Positions 42,532 through 55,717 are shown, numbered from the stretch's first letter. The stretch is 64,000 nt of DNA from Tolypocladium sp. Sup5 PDA-1 (GCA_000750105.3 JPHH03000019.1:1-64000), one strand, 5' to 3'. Translations and numbers: made by a program. The notes: generated by a model not told the origin, from the sequence alone.

Positions 42532-43252
42532 CTACTTCGCCCTCTTCTCGTAGGCCTCGATGGCCTTCCAGCAGTGCGCCAAATTCCTCTTTGGCTCCCA
42601 CGTATTGTCCTTGGACGCAAACCCCTTCCACTTGACCAGGTAAAAGTGCTTCAGGGTGTCCTCTTCGATTCGAGAGTCGACAATCTTGTCAATCTCCCAC
42701 TCACCACTGGCGTCGCGGCTGGGGGTTGACATTGGCTTCTTGGCCGCCTGCTTCTTGGGCTTGTTCATCGCGGTCTTAGGTGCTGGCTTTGTGGTGGTGG
42801 TGGTGGTGGTGGTGGTGGTAGTTCGGATCCTGGCAGAACGGCGTGGGAACGTCGCCCGAGTGTCCTTGTGCCCGGTGTGACCAGGCCTGGATGCCCGCGG
42901 CTCCTGCTCCTTGGACTGGCTGGCCCGTGAAGAGACGCTCAGCGTTCCCTCGCTGCCGATTGACTCGGAAGAGCGATCTGCCTCGTCGTTTACAACAGAG
43001 TCGCTGCGTACGATGTCCGAAGTCACAAGGGGCAGGTCCTCAGGCGAGCCCCGGCTACGCTCGATACTGGGACGGATGCTGCGGTGTGCCCAGTCAGTCT
43101 CGAGCCTCGCTGGATGAGAAGGAAAGAGAAACGCCAGAGACTCACCTCTCAACCTCGTCACGATTCACCCTGGTCTCGCGACCGATGAAGACGGATATTT
43201 TGTTGGTTGGCGGCATGTTCGGCAGCGGCTGCCCGCGCACGCGCCGTGGCAT
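42532..43252 (-). CDS. Small protein with a C-terminal chromodomain
   Basis: Exons 43252-43146 and 43078-42532 encode 217 residues. The chromodomain sits at the very C-terminus: GEWEIDKIVDSRIEEDTLKH, then FYLVKWKGFASKDNTWEPKR and NLAHCWKAIEAYEKRAK. The aromatic cage positions (Trp, Phe/Tyr, Trp) expected for methyl-lysine binding are present. The middle is disordered and basic, with a run of eleven Thr encoded by GGT/ACC repeats (minus-strand ACC, about 42796-42826) and a KPAPKTAMNKPKKQAAKK segment. There is no chromoshadow domain, so it is not HP1-like in architecture. Two in-frame starts exist: 43252 (MPRRVRGQPLPNMPPTNK) and 43216. The upstream one is chosen because it stays in frame with good context. 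Confidence 0.82.
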
Positions 43253-44050
43253 AACGTCGGCGGTGTGGGGGCGCGCGTGTTGAGGTCAGAGTTCGCACGA
43301 AAGATAAGAGAGTGGGAGGAAGCGATTCAATACGACGGAAGGAGTGTTGCGCTTCGGGAAGAGGAGGAAGAAGTTAGTTAAGAAGAGTCAAAGGGCTGCA
43401 GAGGGGCTCGAAGCGCTCGAAGAGCGTAGCCCTAGTCGATGAAAGTCAACGTAGACGAAAGAGGCTGCGAAAAGGGCGGTAGGTCAAGGGTGAAATAGCC
43501 CCGTGTCCCACCCTTGGCGAATACCTTAGGTACTGAATCACACGGCAGGAGACACGACTTGCCCGGGCATAGTTGTGGAAGCGGTCAGGAAGGACTTCAC
43601 GGAAACACTCAACCAGCAGGCCACTGTCGACAGTGAGACCCGGACTCACGTGCACGTACATGGAAGAATGGAACGCAAAATCCGAGCATCAGATGTATTT
43701 GACAGGTTGCGGCCGAACTTTGCTTTATATTTCCGTTTGTTGACCCTCTTCACAGGCATTTGGTCGATGGGTCGATGCGACTCCCCATCCTCAGCAGCCT
43801 CCATCCTCCTGCTTCGCTTCGCGCCGGCTGAAACCATAGACGGCGCAAGTATGACTCTACAAACAGGGTAATCATGCCAGAGTCGCCGGTATTATCCAAC
43901 TCGACTCCTGCACACGCAACTTCCGTCATCGTGTGGCGCACCGGCTCCTCAGCATGCCATCTGGCTCCTCGACCCAAGCCCCTATGTACCCCGTTGAGGT
44001 TACGCCCTCGGCGACACCTCTATTGCCGCGCGATGCGACGCCGGCCCGGT
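43253..44050. other. Intergenic region upstream of the chromodomain gene
   Basis: No supported gene. It contains purine-rich stretches (GAAGAGGAGGAAGAAG near 43357). Short frames on both strands lack motifs. Its right end is the 3' flank of RIC8. Confidence 0.5.
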
Positions 44051-45692
44051 TCAATCAATCTCCTCGACCTCGTCGTCGTCTAATTCTCGAAACCTGCCCT
44101 CTTGAATTGCCGTTTCTACCGGGTTCTCCACGTTAATGAGGCCGTTCGCCTTTAGCCTGAGGTCATGTTAGCATCGTCATTCTCCAGCAGAAGGAGTCTA
44201 TATCTGCGCACCTTTCGAAGAGCACATATAACCGCTCAGCCTCTCGTTCCTTTTCCTCCTGACTCATTTCTGGCCCCTCTGCGAGCGTTTCCTTGTCAAG
44301 GAATTGCCCGGTAATAGGGTTGACAGGCTTTCGTCCGCCGGTAGCGTCGCCCGTGCTGAATGCTTCAGACGCAGAGGCGGGAATCGGGACGTTGTTCTGG
44401 AAAAGGAAGCCCGACGCAAACCCGTATCCGACATTCTCGACGAACTTTGAGGCGTCCTTATCCGACAAGTCGAAGAGAAGGTGAGATATGGCGTCCCTTA
44501 AAGCTGGGGCCATTGGGTTCGTCGAATTCTTGAGCAGGCTGGCCGACAGCGTCTCTCCACGTCCCAGGACACCCTGTCGATCCTCGGCAGTGGGGAGCAG
44601 TGAATCTCGCAAAGTTTGCCGCACCGCTTCTGGCGCATTCTCATAAATCCCCCCAACTAGGCTGACAAGTGGTGTCACAACGGTTTCCAGCTCGCTGTCG
44701 CCGTACGCCTTCATCGATTGACCAAGGAGCTCCACCAGCTTCAATGAGACCCTGCTAGGCTCACTCTTGGGATACAGAGCAGACCGGCTTTTGTCGGCTG
44801 TCATATCGAGGTTAAGGAGAGCGTTGACAAGTGGCCCGAACGGGGCGTCAAGGGGTTTCGAGCCTGGGATATCGTTCTTCCAAAGCAGCGCAACGACATG
44901 AGGGACGGCGGGGGTAAAGGACGAGACTTTCTCCTTGCAAAAGTGAGTGACATTAAACATGAGCTTCAATGTCTCTCCCATTGCCATCTCTTCCATGGGC
45001 TCGGCCTTGGCTTTTGCCTTGCTAGACATGACCCTGACATGCCGGTGTAAATTCTCAACAATGTGGTCGGCGAGTCGGTGCTTCTCAATGAGGTCCAACA
45101 GATCGACGTCGGTGCCATATGTAGACAGGAAGATGATGCGGGAAACGAGGAATTCGTTGTCCCAGCTGTCCATCTTGAGTTCGCTGCATGCTCTCGTTGC
45201 AAACCCCTCGTCGACGAACATCTGACGCGTTTCGGGCTTAAGCAGCATGGCATTTGCTAGGACTCTAAGCGCGGCTCGGGCTGTTTCAGTCGAGGGGCTG
45301 TAAAACGCATGTCGAAGAAGCATGGATATGCCCTAACAGATCGTCAGTCCTCGAAGAGAAGAGAAGAGAAGCCAAGAGGGACGACTGACCGCTTTGGTGA
45401 AGATTGGGTCTGCATCCGTGGGGTCTCTGCCGTAGAGCTTGAGCTGCTCCAAGGCTTCGTGGCGGGCTGGATTGCTTGTCAGTTTACCGGTTCGCTCTCT
45501 TAAACGACAGGAAAATGATTGGCGACGAACCTTGTGGGAGAAGGGTTATCTTATCGAGGTCCTCAGTGAGCTTGTTGACGAGGTCTGCTACGGCTTTGAG
45601 CTTGGCTGGGATTGGTCAGCGGGCGAATTGCTCGATGTTCTCGTGTAATGCTGACCTGGCCCAGAGGCCGTTCCCACTGCCGACGTCGTCAT
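44051..45692 (-). CDS. ric8: Synembryn/RIC8, G-alpha guanine-nucleotide exchange factor and chaperone
   Basis: Exons 45692-45656, 45605-45531, 45466-45390, 45332-44212 and 44156-44051 encode 471 residues. The start reads MTTSAVGTASGPAKLKAVAD. The armadillo-like repeat region includes ARHEALEQLKLYGRDPTDAD, then ALRVLANAMLLKPETRQMFV, ETLKLMFNVTHFCKEK and PLVNALLNLDM. The C-terminal part has NPITGQFLDKE, then LYVLFERLKANGLINVENPV joined across the last intron, and an acidic end. RIC8 activates and stabilises heterotrimeric G-alpha subunits in fungi, affecting growth and development. Every junction restores conserved sequence. It is divergent from RIF1. Confidence 0.94.
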
Positions 45693-46949
45693 GGTGGAGT
45701 GGTCTGCAGATATGGCAACGGGAGTTGTATGCGCGAAGATGCCTGCCGAGCGGCCCCCAGAACCCACGGCAGCTCCTAGGGCAAGGCGGATAGTACGGGG
45801 TGAGCAGAGCCAAAACGGAGCCTCGCCAGCTTTGCCTACGAGTGGATGAAGGTGAGTAGGCAAGGGGATATGCTGTATTTAGCTTCCCAGGCCCGAGTCG
45901 TGACGTGGGGGAGGTTGATGTTCGTCGCTTGTTGCGCGGGACCTGGAGTCTGGCACTGTGGATGGAGGTGGTGGCCTCCACTATTAAAGATGGAGGGGCA
46001 GGCGCTCGTGGTAGACAAAAGCAACGACGTGGGAAGGGATGGATGGAACTGCAGCTGCTTCAGCCAGCACTCAGCTGGAGAGGTCTTTGCATTGCGTGCA
46101 TTTCTCTGGAGCACATGCTGCATGCGGTTGGTGTTCACAGCAACGATGGATGCTTTTCGGGCCGTACACGGGTCATTGAGTTCGTTGGCGCAATCTCCTG
46201 ACAGCCCCGCGTGACACAGATCCTGCCGCTGAGATCCGGCCCACGGCATAGGTACATACGAACACAAGTGCTACTCGTACGAGCCTCCCAAGTAATAGGC
46301 TAAGGTTTCGTAAGGCAAGTGCTTGCTTGCGTTGATATCTGCAAGCAACGCAATGTGCTTGAGGTGCCAGCCATGGAGTCGGATCACGATGACGCCCGTC
46401 CTGCTGCTGGTGGAGCTGCAGGCGAGTGCCGACCGCAGCACAGCGCTGAAGAGTGATGGGGCAGGCAACGGGTTCCAATGGATGGCTCCCGTCAACTCAG
46501 TGGGCACAGTTCGGGATTGGATGGAAGAATGGCGGACTCCCAGCCTCCGCGACACGTGGAGCACGGGCCACCCAGCCCGCTAATAAATGGCCTCTACGGA
46601 GGTATCCGTACTGTACCTAAGGTACTCGTACATACATAGGCTCTGGGCCCCACCTCGAGCGGCTCGTCGCGCGCCAAGGGTACTGCTGCAGGCTGCTGAA
46701 CGCGTTTTACGTGCACCGTGGTCGCGTTTATTGAAAAAGACCCAACGTCACAGGGATGGGACAGACGTCTCCCAATCTCCTCCCCGGACAGGAACACGAC
46801 ACTCATTTCATACCTATTCACGGCTTTCTTTGCCATGACCAACAAGCCCTCGGCCTCTTGACGCATTGCTCGAATTTTCTCCCAATGCGCACGGTTCCGC
46901 GTGAACTCGCCACCGCTCTCTAGATCGCCTGTGCTGCCTGGCAGCAGCC
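45693..46949. other. Divergent region between RIC8 and RIF1
   Basis: 1.26 kb without a recognisable exon. Open frames of 90-143 codons overlap on both strands and lack motifs. A TCCGTACTGTAC / GGTACTCGTAC cluster related to the TACGGAGTA motif lies near 46604-46632. Confidence 0.5.
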
Positions 46950-49900
46950 ATGGCATCTTCAGCAGCCCCGGCCTCCTCCACAAACATCCTCACCTCTCTG
47001 CCGGCTCGACCGCCGACGCCCCCGCGAGAGGCGAGCCACGACGTCGACGTCTCCCTCAGATCCGTCGTCCTCGGCCGCTCACAAGCCTTCGACCCTTGCC
47101 GCAGCCTCCAGACGCCGCCCAACGCGCACTCGCCCGCCTCTTCGGCGGCTACTGGCTCCAACCCGAGCTCGACCCGCATGCGCAAGAAGGTCGAGTGGTC
47201 AAACCACACCGAATACAAGGATCCGCCCGAGTATCGCGACGGCGGCCGACTGAGCAAAACTTCGCCTCTCTCCGCTGCCACCCCCGTGTCCCTCAAGCCG
47301 ATCAAGGGCATCCTCAAGCCCTCCTCGTCGCCGAACCCGCTCGCCTCGTCCCTGGGCGTTGAACTAGATGGCACGGCGATCCAGCCCAACATCATCGAGA
47401 TGCTGGACTCGACAATCAAGCAGCTTGCCGGCTCCGACCGGGACTCCAAGCTGGACGCGTACATGATGCTTGCCAGGGCATTGAAGACGTCCAACAACCT
47501 CCCCGATCGAGTTGCCCTGCAGGACAAAATGAGCTTGTTCACGCAGTTCATCCAGCGCGACATCACGTCCAAAAACGAAAACGGTACATTGGACACCTCC
47601 CTCGTCAACCACGCACTCACCTTGCTCGCCACGTTCCTCCACTTTCCAGCAATCGCCTCCGCGCTCAACTCGGATTTCGGCGTCTTCATCGTCGACCATT
47701 CGATCCGATCTTTCGAAGATGCCAACATGCCCAAGGATGTCGTTCGCCACTTGATGCAAGTCGTCGCCTTCCAGAGCTTCTCCGCCAAAGTCATGACCCC
47801 CGACCGGGTTGGGCGCCTGCTCGCGGCCCTCCACAAGATTGAGGATCACCTGCAAGGGAAGAGCATCGTCATGAGTCGCCTACATATCTACAAGCGACTT
47901 GTACAGCAATCCCGGACCTGCATGGCGACTCACTCGGACTGGCTGAAGGACATGTTCACTGACATGCTTAGCACCATCAGAGATATTCGTTCTCAAGCCA
48001 TCAGCCTGGGGACCGAGGCTGGCTTTGCTCTCCGGTCCAACAAACTGCTGTTCCGGAAAGCTGCCGAGATTTTCAAGGCTACGAACGACGATGAGACGTA
48101 CATTGACTTCTACATCAAGAGGCTGCAAGGCATGCTCAAGGAAAGGCAGACTTCCTCCGCCGTGCCACAGATATGGAGCGTTGTTATTCTCTTCCTGAGG
48201 TGTCCGCTGGATAGATGGCAATACTACAGCCCTTGGCTGATCCTCGTTCAGTCCGCCTTCAACATGACCGACGGAGTAACGAAGCAAGAAGCCAACTATG
48301 CCTGGAATCGGTATGTCTACCTATCACTTCTCGACAGCAGAATGTCCTCCAAGGCGATAGGGACGCTCTGCCAGCCTCTATTAAGCCAGCTGCGGAGAAA
48401 GACGAGCGCCAAGCAGCAAGAGGAGGCAACGAAGCTGCGGAGAGTTGTCATCGGGGGCGTTTGCAGCCTTTACTATTTTGCCTTTGCCCAGGGCACCGAT
48501 AAATACCCCAACGAGGTCATCTGGGATGCCGCAGTCCAGCCCATTATGGTGCAGCTCATTAGCCTCGAAGGTAAGCCAGACGTTCCCGGAGACTGCATGA
48601 TGCAGGCGGCTCGGATGCTGGTTGGTCTTCTGGATGTCTCGACGCCGCGTCCAAGTCGAAACATGGACCGCATCTTGGACACGACCCCACTCAGACCAGA
48701 GGAACTATTGCCAATAGACTCGAAATGGGTCCGGCGGAACTGTGACAAGGTGTTACAAGCAGTGGGACCCATTCTGGAAAAGAAGTTTGCGGATCTAGCC
48801 AACACGGAGAGCCTGGTTTTCAGACTGTGGCAGGCTTTGGTCAGTTCTGTTGGTGCAGCATCGGTCAAGGACATCAAAGTATCGGACGACACGGCAAAGT
48901 TCTTTGCTTGCAGCTTCGGCCTGCTGTCCAAGGTTTGGTCGAAAGGACTCAGCGGCGACGATGCCTCGGCCAACGCCAAACTCTTGCCCAGTGTGAAGCA
49001 CTTTATACAGTTGATGGTCGACAAAATAGGCCTTCTTCCCTTTACGGAAAAGAAGCTATCTGCGGGGGTAGCCAACACTTTCGAGCCCGTCGCAACACCA
49101 TCGCAACGACTGGACAAGAACGAAAAGACTCACGGGAATGTGCGCATATCACTACATCACCTGTTCTCAATGCTCTGTTCGATCCCCCCTGGCTGCACCG
49201 ACGACGGGGCATTGGGCAACTTTTTCCAATCAGTGTTTGAACCGTTCTTCAAGGTCAGGGCCAACGACAAGAGCCGTGGGGACCTCGCTCGAGAGCTGGT
49301 TCAGCTGCTACCGCGAAACTCGCTCACGCCTTTCGGGCCTTGGCTACTGGCAGCAGAGTACATGAAGCTATCCCTAGACAGCAGCACTACGGGATCTGCA
49401 CCCGGCGCATCTGGCAGTGAGAAGCTCCTGGGACCCATATATCGAGAACTTGTTTCCCTGCTCGAGCGTGGCCTAACCTGTCACCCAAGTTTGCCCATCA
49501 CTCACTGGAAATCTCTGTTCGATCTCGTTTCCACGAATGTGCTTCAGGAGTTTGGTGATGCCGGCCGTGCTCTTGTCGTCGTCGAGCCGCTGGCCAAAGT
49601 TGTGCTCGATAACTCGACCAGCTCGGCCGCCCCGTCAAGCATGACTATCCAAGCAATGACAATGCTGTTCGACTCCGCCAAGTTACCTCGGGATCGACAG
49701 GCGCTCGAATCCGCTCGCCTGAGACTCTGGGGAGCGCCACCGGCAGTGGGCAAGGCTGGCCCGTCCGATCCCTTTGATAACCTCTACAGGCTCTGCAACC
49801 ATATGATGGAGCTCTTCTACGACAAGTATACTGACATCGAGGGACATGCGGAGGTAGATGCATTTGTTGGGGCGATCGAGAAGTTCTTCGACAGGTGTTT

Positions 49901-52261
49901 GTCGCAAGCGGGCATCAAGACCATCTCGAAGTTGCAACCAGGCCTATGCTCGTGGGTTCAGGATGAGAAGACTCAACTTCGAATGAGCGACAAGTCTTCC
50001 ATTTACAGAACTGTAAGTCCAATCTTGCGGTTGACAAGAGTAGATTCTAACAATCATAGCTACGCCAACTTTGGGACCGTGTTTGCATCGAGCTCACCTC
50101 GCACGGACGACTCGAGAAGAAGGATTTTGACCAGGTCGAACCACTCCTGACCGCTTCGTTCAAGAGCAAGGATTCATTCATTCTCAGCAGGGCAGCGGAT
50201 GTCTGGAACGCAGCTGTCAAAGACGGAGAGAAGCCCGAGTGTTCGGACAGTCTCTTGTCTATCGTTTCGTCCTTGCGATCAAAGGTGGACCTCGTTGTGC
50301 CTGGAGCTGACCCGTCGAGTGGTGACTTTGGTGCTCAGGCACCCCCTTCCATCGGTCACCCGGGCGACCAGAGCTTCGTGGCCATCTCGTCAGCATCTTC
50401 GCGTCACGATTCTAACCAAGCTGCCGCTCCTGTGGTACCGGTGTCTAAGCGACCTGCGACTAGAAAGCGCCGAATGGAACTGACCCCAGAGGTTCGCGAA
50501 AAGCCCGCGAAGAGAAAGAGCGCACCACGTCTTCGCCACGATGACTCGCAGATGCAGTTCGCGCCGATTGCGCCCTCGTCTCTGCAGCCCGACGAGTCTC
50601 AGCACCTAACGGACCGCCAGATGGAGGTGCGAGAGAGGCAACGGGAGAATGCTGCTTTGTATCCTGACATCCGGTCGAGCTCTCCTGCTGGCTCTCTTGA
50701 AATCGTACCAAAGAGCAAGGACGAAGACACTGCCGATAGCGAGCGCCTGGCCAGGGACACAACTCCGAAGCGCAACACGTCCTTTGATGAGCTGATCAGC
50801 TCCACACCAACGCCGAGGCGAGGACAAGTCTTGCCGATGGACGACGCCAACGATCCTCCATCGTCGCCGCCTTTACCCCGACCGTATCCTCTGTTGTCCC
50901 AGATCCAGTCGCGGTCAAGAGCCAACAGCTCCTTGGAAAATTGGGAATTCTCTTCGCCAACCGGATCGCCAGTGGCAAGCCATCAACAGCAAACCGCCGT
51001 GCAAGATGACGAGTCTGCCCCACCTGCCCTGACAGAGGTTTCCCAGCCGAGAGCCCGTAGAGCGGCAAAAAGGCAGCGACGTGCCGCTGCCAAGGAACGC
51101 GCAACAGCAAAGGTCATTCCTTCGAGCATTACCGATGACGAGCAGAGTGGCACGGACAGTCAAAGGAAAGGCAAAACAACACCTCTGCCTGCAGACCCGC
51201 CAGCTACGCCGCCTCAGCGCCACCTGGAACTTCCCAGCCAAATACAAGAAACACCAAAGTCCGGTGAAGACGAGTTTGTGGATGCCAGAAGCAACCCAGA
51301 GCAGTCACCGTCCCCCCATCAACTGGAGCTATCGGCCCGGGACGGTGTTTCTAGGGATGGCGCGAAGGACATATCGTTTGCGCTCAGCGAGGGCGAGGAA
51401 ATGAATATGATGAACCTGGTTGCCGAACTGGAGTCACGGCGCTCTGAGCTGCCTATGGCCGAGGGAGACAGCAGCCCGCCAAAGAAGAGCGTGCCAGAAG
51501 ATGTCGAGATGGATGAGTGCATCACGGTCCAAAGGGACTCGCCATCACCCCCTGGCCCGACAACACGCAGGGGATCTAAGAGGTCGGCCTCGCTAGTCAT
51601 AGCATCAACGCCGGCGGAGGCTACCGACAAAGAGGCTGACGGTGGGGGAAAGCGCAAGAGGAAGCGAGGTGGTCAGAAGCACGCGGAAGGTCGTGACAAG
51701 AGAAGGCGATCTGCAGAAACAGAGGATGCACAGCAGCCGGAAGACCTGCCCAAAGCCAACTCGCCGGCACCCGTGGGAACTAGACGAAGCTCACGCAAAC
51801 GGAAGCAACGAACAGCCGGCGCATCGGATGTGAAGGTTGCAGACCTGCCGGCAGACAAAGAGGCAGCTTCTGCGGAGCGAACTGAGGGTCCGGATGCCGA
51901 AGACACGGAGGAAGAGCTCATGTCACAGCTGGCGACGGAATCCTTTGCGGCGTCTCAGCAGAACAACTCACATGCGGACGAGGTGCCTTCTCAAACTACA
52001 AATGAGGGGCCAACAAAGTCGACTGGGTCTGCGAATACAACGCTGGCAAGGACAACAGACGCGCAACCACGTGAAGAGCACGCGGATGGAGGGGATGAGA
52101 CTTTGCCGATCATGGAGACGCTCCGAAGCGGACTAGACCAGCTGCGTAACGCGGCTCTCACGCGAGCCAGGGTCTACGAGATGGAGACGGTGTTGATGGA
52201 CCTGAAGCGAGAACTGTACGAAGCGGAGAGGAGGGGCAGGGAGGAAAAGGAGAGTGCTTAA
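46950..52261 (+). CDS. RIF1: RIF1, telomere and replication-timing protein
   Basis: Exons 46950-50012 and 50060-52261 (47-nt intron) encode 1754 residues. The N-terminal disordered region holds two PP1-docking motifs: KKVEW (residues 79-83, RVxF type) and GILK (120-123, SILK type). A long alpha-helical HEAT-like domain runs from about residue 145 to 1100, containing LLATFLHFPAIASALN, KDVVRHLMQVVAFQSFSAKV and RLHIYKRLVQQSRTCMATHS; the intron joins SSIYRT to LRQLWDRVCIELTSHGRLEK. The remaining 650 residues are disordered, rich in Ser/Pro/Glu and basic RKRKRGG clusters, and end in a coiled coil (METVLMDLKRELYEAERRGR). RIF1 recruits PP1 to restrain origin firing and controls telomere length and break repair. 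Confidence 0.94.
47184..47318 (+). other. PP1-docking RVxF (KKVEW) and SILK (GILK) motifs of RIF1
   Basis: KKVEW is encoded at 47184-47198 and GILK at 47307-47318, about 36 residues apart in the order RVxF then SILK. This is the N-terminal arrangement known for yeast Rif1, which binds the PP1 catalytic subunit Glc7. Confidence 0.8.
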
Positions 52262-54632
52262 TGGGGAAGAGATCCCCAATCATGCATGCATCATTGGCGT
52301 CAACAACTGTGTTTGGTTTGAGGGCGATATGCACCTCGGTGTTTGGCAGGTCATGTTCGGTTTACTGTATGTCTCATGAAACACGCGCGGTGTATCGGTA
52401 TATAAACATAGGGGACACTACAACACCAGGTTACATACTGGTGCCATGCATCTGATGACAGTGGCAGGACAAGATGATGAGTTTGCAATGTTTTAAGGCA
52501 CTTACCACAAGAGGCAAATTCCGCCGGCCTTTTCTTTGTGTAACCATCGTGAGAGACAGGGAGCAGGAACTCGGGGCCTCGGCCTTGACTGTATAAGGCA
52601 CCAAACGATGGGGAAAAGGGATGGGGGAAGAGATGGAGTCATGCTTGTAACGACGACGGCGGCAAGCCAAGAAGAAGATGGGCCAAGACACATGGAATTC
52701 TTCCCGTCTGTCGTCAATACGACGGCGGTGAGGTTGCGAACACTGAGGTTTGGTGGTGGTGTCGACACGATCGGGATTTCCTATTTGGGCAAGCCGAGAG
52801 AAGGATGGTGCTCTCGTGTGGCGTGCAGGGAAGGGCTATGTAGCTTTGACCAGCAAACCAGCTTGACCAGCTCGGTTGACAAGACCCCGAACGTCACGGA
52901 CTACTGGACGCGCATACTGTAGGTACTGTAGTTGCGGCTGCCAAAGTCAGCACATGGTGGTTGCTGGGTGTAAGAGCTGCGGGAGAGACGAGGCATGCCT
53001 GCATTGCGTTCATGCACGCCACGACGGGCGTTTTCGCGGCAGGGCGAGAGACATCAGATTCCGGTGGGGGCCGCTGCCGGTAGATCCAGTTTTAATCCCG
53101 ACTCGGGCCTGGCAGCGGCCGAATCATGTTGGCTTTCAGTTCAACCGTTTGTCCTTTGGCCGTTTTGGACGGGGTGAGAGGCCGGTCGGTGTAAACGGAT
53201 TGATGGCGGACTCGCCGGTCAGCAAGCCAGGAGGATGCGGAATGATGCATAGGTAGGTACTTCGTACACGAGGCTCCAAGCTCGGGGAGCAAGTGCGAGG
53301 AGGATGCGCGTTCTTGTCATGTGTTGGCTAGCAGTGACAACAGAGCGATATCAACACGGACAGAGTAGTCGAGTCAGGATATCACGCCGTTTGTGGATGC
53401 CTTGCTTCATTCTTTGTCTTCTTCCGTTGGCAGAAATGCCAAGACTAAAAGAAAATTCGTATACGGACTACACCTTTTTCTCTCGATCGAGGCGATTGAA
53501 TTCTCCAGCCATCGTGGTGGCTCTGGTCGCACGTTGGCTGATCCCATCTGCTCAGAAGTCGTGCATTATTCGGGCCGCTGGACCCAGTGACGTCAACAAT
53601 GGACCTTCCGTCCAAAACGCTGGGCCTCTTTGGCCATTGCGGTTATTTCTACGACTAATTAGCAACCGGAGAAGGTGGGCAAGGTGGGCTTTTGTGCTGT
53701 ACGTACTCCGTACTCGTAACTTTTTTCGCTACCTCGGCGTCGATGTTGATGGATGTGCGGATCTCTTGTCGTTTTCGGATCCCAGCACAGGGCAGTTCGC
53801 GCTAGCAGGGCAACAGGGCTTCTCATCCATGCATGCATGCTTGTTGGCTCTCGCGCTCTTCGTCCCGGGTCTCCGACGCCGCCAACTGCGTTCGTCCGCA
53901 CTGCCTCCCGCCTAGGTGCCGTCCGCAGGCAACGGTGAATGCGATGGGCTCAACTCTGCATTCCGAGCACGCGACTATTCCGTAGTTGAAATTGGGCTCG
54001 GAGATGCCAGGCCCACCACCACGGCCGTCTATCGAACGCCGCAGCACCGCGGTCTTGGGTGCGACTCGCGAGAGATGTCTTCGGATGGCCGTATCTGGGA
54101 ACCGCGATGGCGACGGGATGCGCGGATGAGGAGAGAGGCGAGATGGGAATCCGGGGCAAATGAGGAGAAGAACGCCTCGGCCATGTGGTAAGGCTAGCTC
54201 AGCGAACGTTCTCGACTCGACCCCGGATTTGCAACGAGTGCACTTGGCAGTCGTTCAACGACATGCCAACAATCGACTGACGGCTGTTGCACTGCTTTGG
54301 CTGATGATGGCTGTGACAACCACAAGTTCCACAACATCCGCAACCAGGCCAGGGGAACCACGCAGGCACCATCGGTTTCTGGTAGGTGGATGAACTACGA
54401 GTAGATGGCGTATCGGATTGCCCACCTCGTCGACGCCATCCATCTCAATCGACGGTGCCTGCTGCCTGCCACACACCCCCTTGCGGCGGCGCGAATCATG
54501 TCAGCCGGCAAGAGAGCCAACAAGACGCCTCGTGCTACTTGCCGCTGCCGGGAAGCGAGGAAAGGACTGGCTCTTGTTTCTTCTCTGGCCTAAAAACGGC
54601 CACAGCACGGACGTGCAGAAAGAGGCGTCCAA

Positions 54633-54650
54633 GTAGTCCGTACGGACTAC
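54633..54650. repeat. 18-bp perfect palindrome
   Basis: GTAGTCCGTACGGACTAC reads the same on both strands. The half GTCCGTAC recurs near 27881, 55646 and, inverted, 55693, always between genes. Possible protein-binding site or mobile-element footprint; function unknown. Confidence 0.85.
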
Positions 54651-55717
54651 CGCGCCGGGTGTTGTTGGCGTGGCGTGGGAGCAGATGGTTACCTCTACTT
54701 CGAACGGCAACGTTCCCAAGCAAGCCAAGAATACTTCATCGCTGTCATTGGGATCTTGCCAAGTCGCTTCTGACGGGAAGAGATGCGCAGAGGCACAGAG
54801 ACGAGAGCGCGTCAAATCTCTGCACAAAAGGCCGCGTTGACCCAGTTATTCTTAATATCACGGGGGCTTCTCCCTGTCCCAGGGGCCGTTCTGATTCGAC
54901 TTGACAGGCAAGTTGACGCATGCGCGCACACCTCTTGCCCGTCCCGCGTGCGTCGAGTCTCCAGTTTTCATCAATCTCTGCTCTCTACTCCGTACTGTAT
55001 GTACGAGTACTACTCCGTATACATTAACTGTTTAGCTCGCTGTTGGCCGCCCGTGAGGTGCAAGTATTAGCGGAGGCGGACCCATCTGGATGGGCTCCTC
55101 CTCCGCGCTTCAGGTCGAAATGACGTCGTCGTTCCCCACGTCGGGGCAGAACAACAAAAGGCGCGGGAGACGTGGGTGACATGATGGCTCCGTCGGTGCT
55201 GCATGTACTGTACTGTAGCTGACCTCGGACGTGTTTGATCCGACGGAGGCGACACAAGCGGCGTTCTGGAAGGGAAGCGAGAGTTTGCAATGGCTCGCCT
55301 GCTCTCAAGGCGCGGATGCTAACCTAAGGGATGCTTGAAAGAGGCACCCCGTAGCCGAATCGCGACACTCACTGATGGTGGTTGTGGTGGTGGCGCACGC
55401 GGGCCAGCCACCCCGGCCTGCTCTCCGTTTTCCGCTGCAAGGATCCACGACCCAAGACATGCATTCTCACAGGCTGACGGCAGCCGGCGCAGGGTACGGA
55501 GTACAAGTACAGACCCGTAACGCAACTCGCGATGGAGTCGCCGGGCCCCAGTTTTACAGTGTCGGGCTTGTGTTGATGTCTCTGTTAGGCTGTTGAGGCA
55601 GATGCAAGGCGGTACCGCAGGCGGGTGAGTACGAAGCAAAACGTAGTCCGTACAGTATCCGTACACGGCCGTCGTTAGTCATGGCAAGGAAGGTACGGAC
55701 TACGAGCGGATGCAACT

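Noticed and set aside
53304..53915. A 203-codon plus-strand open frame upstream of the sugar transporter
   Set aside because: No family motif, runs across several palindromic motifs, and shows no plausible splice or promoter structure.
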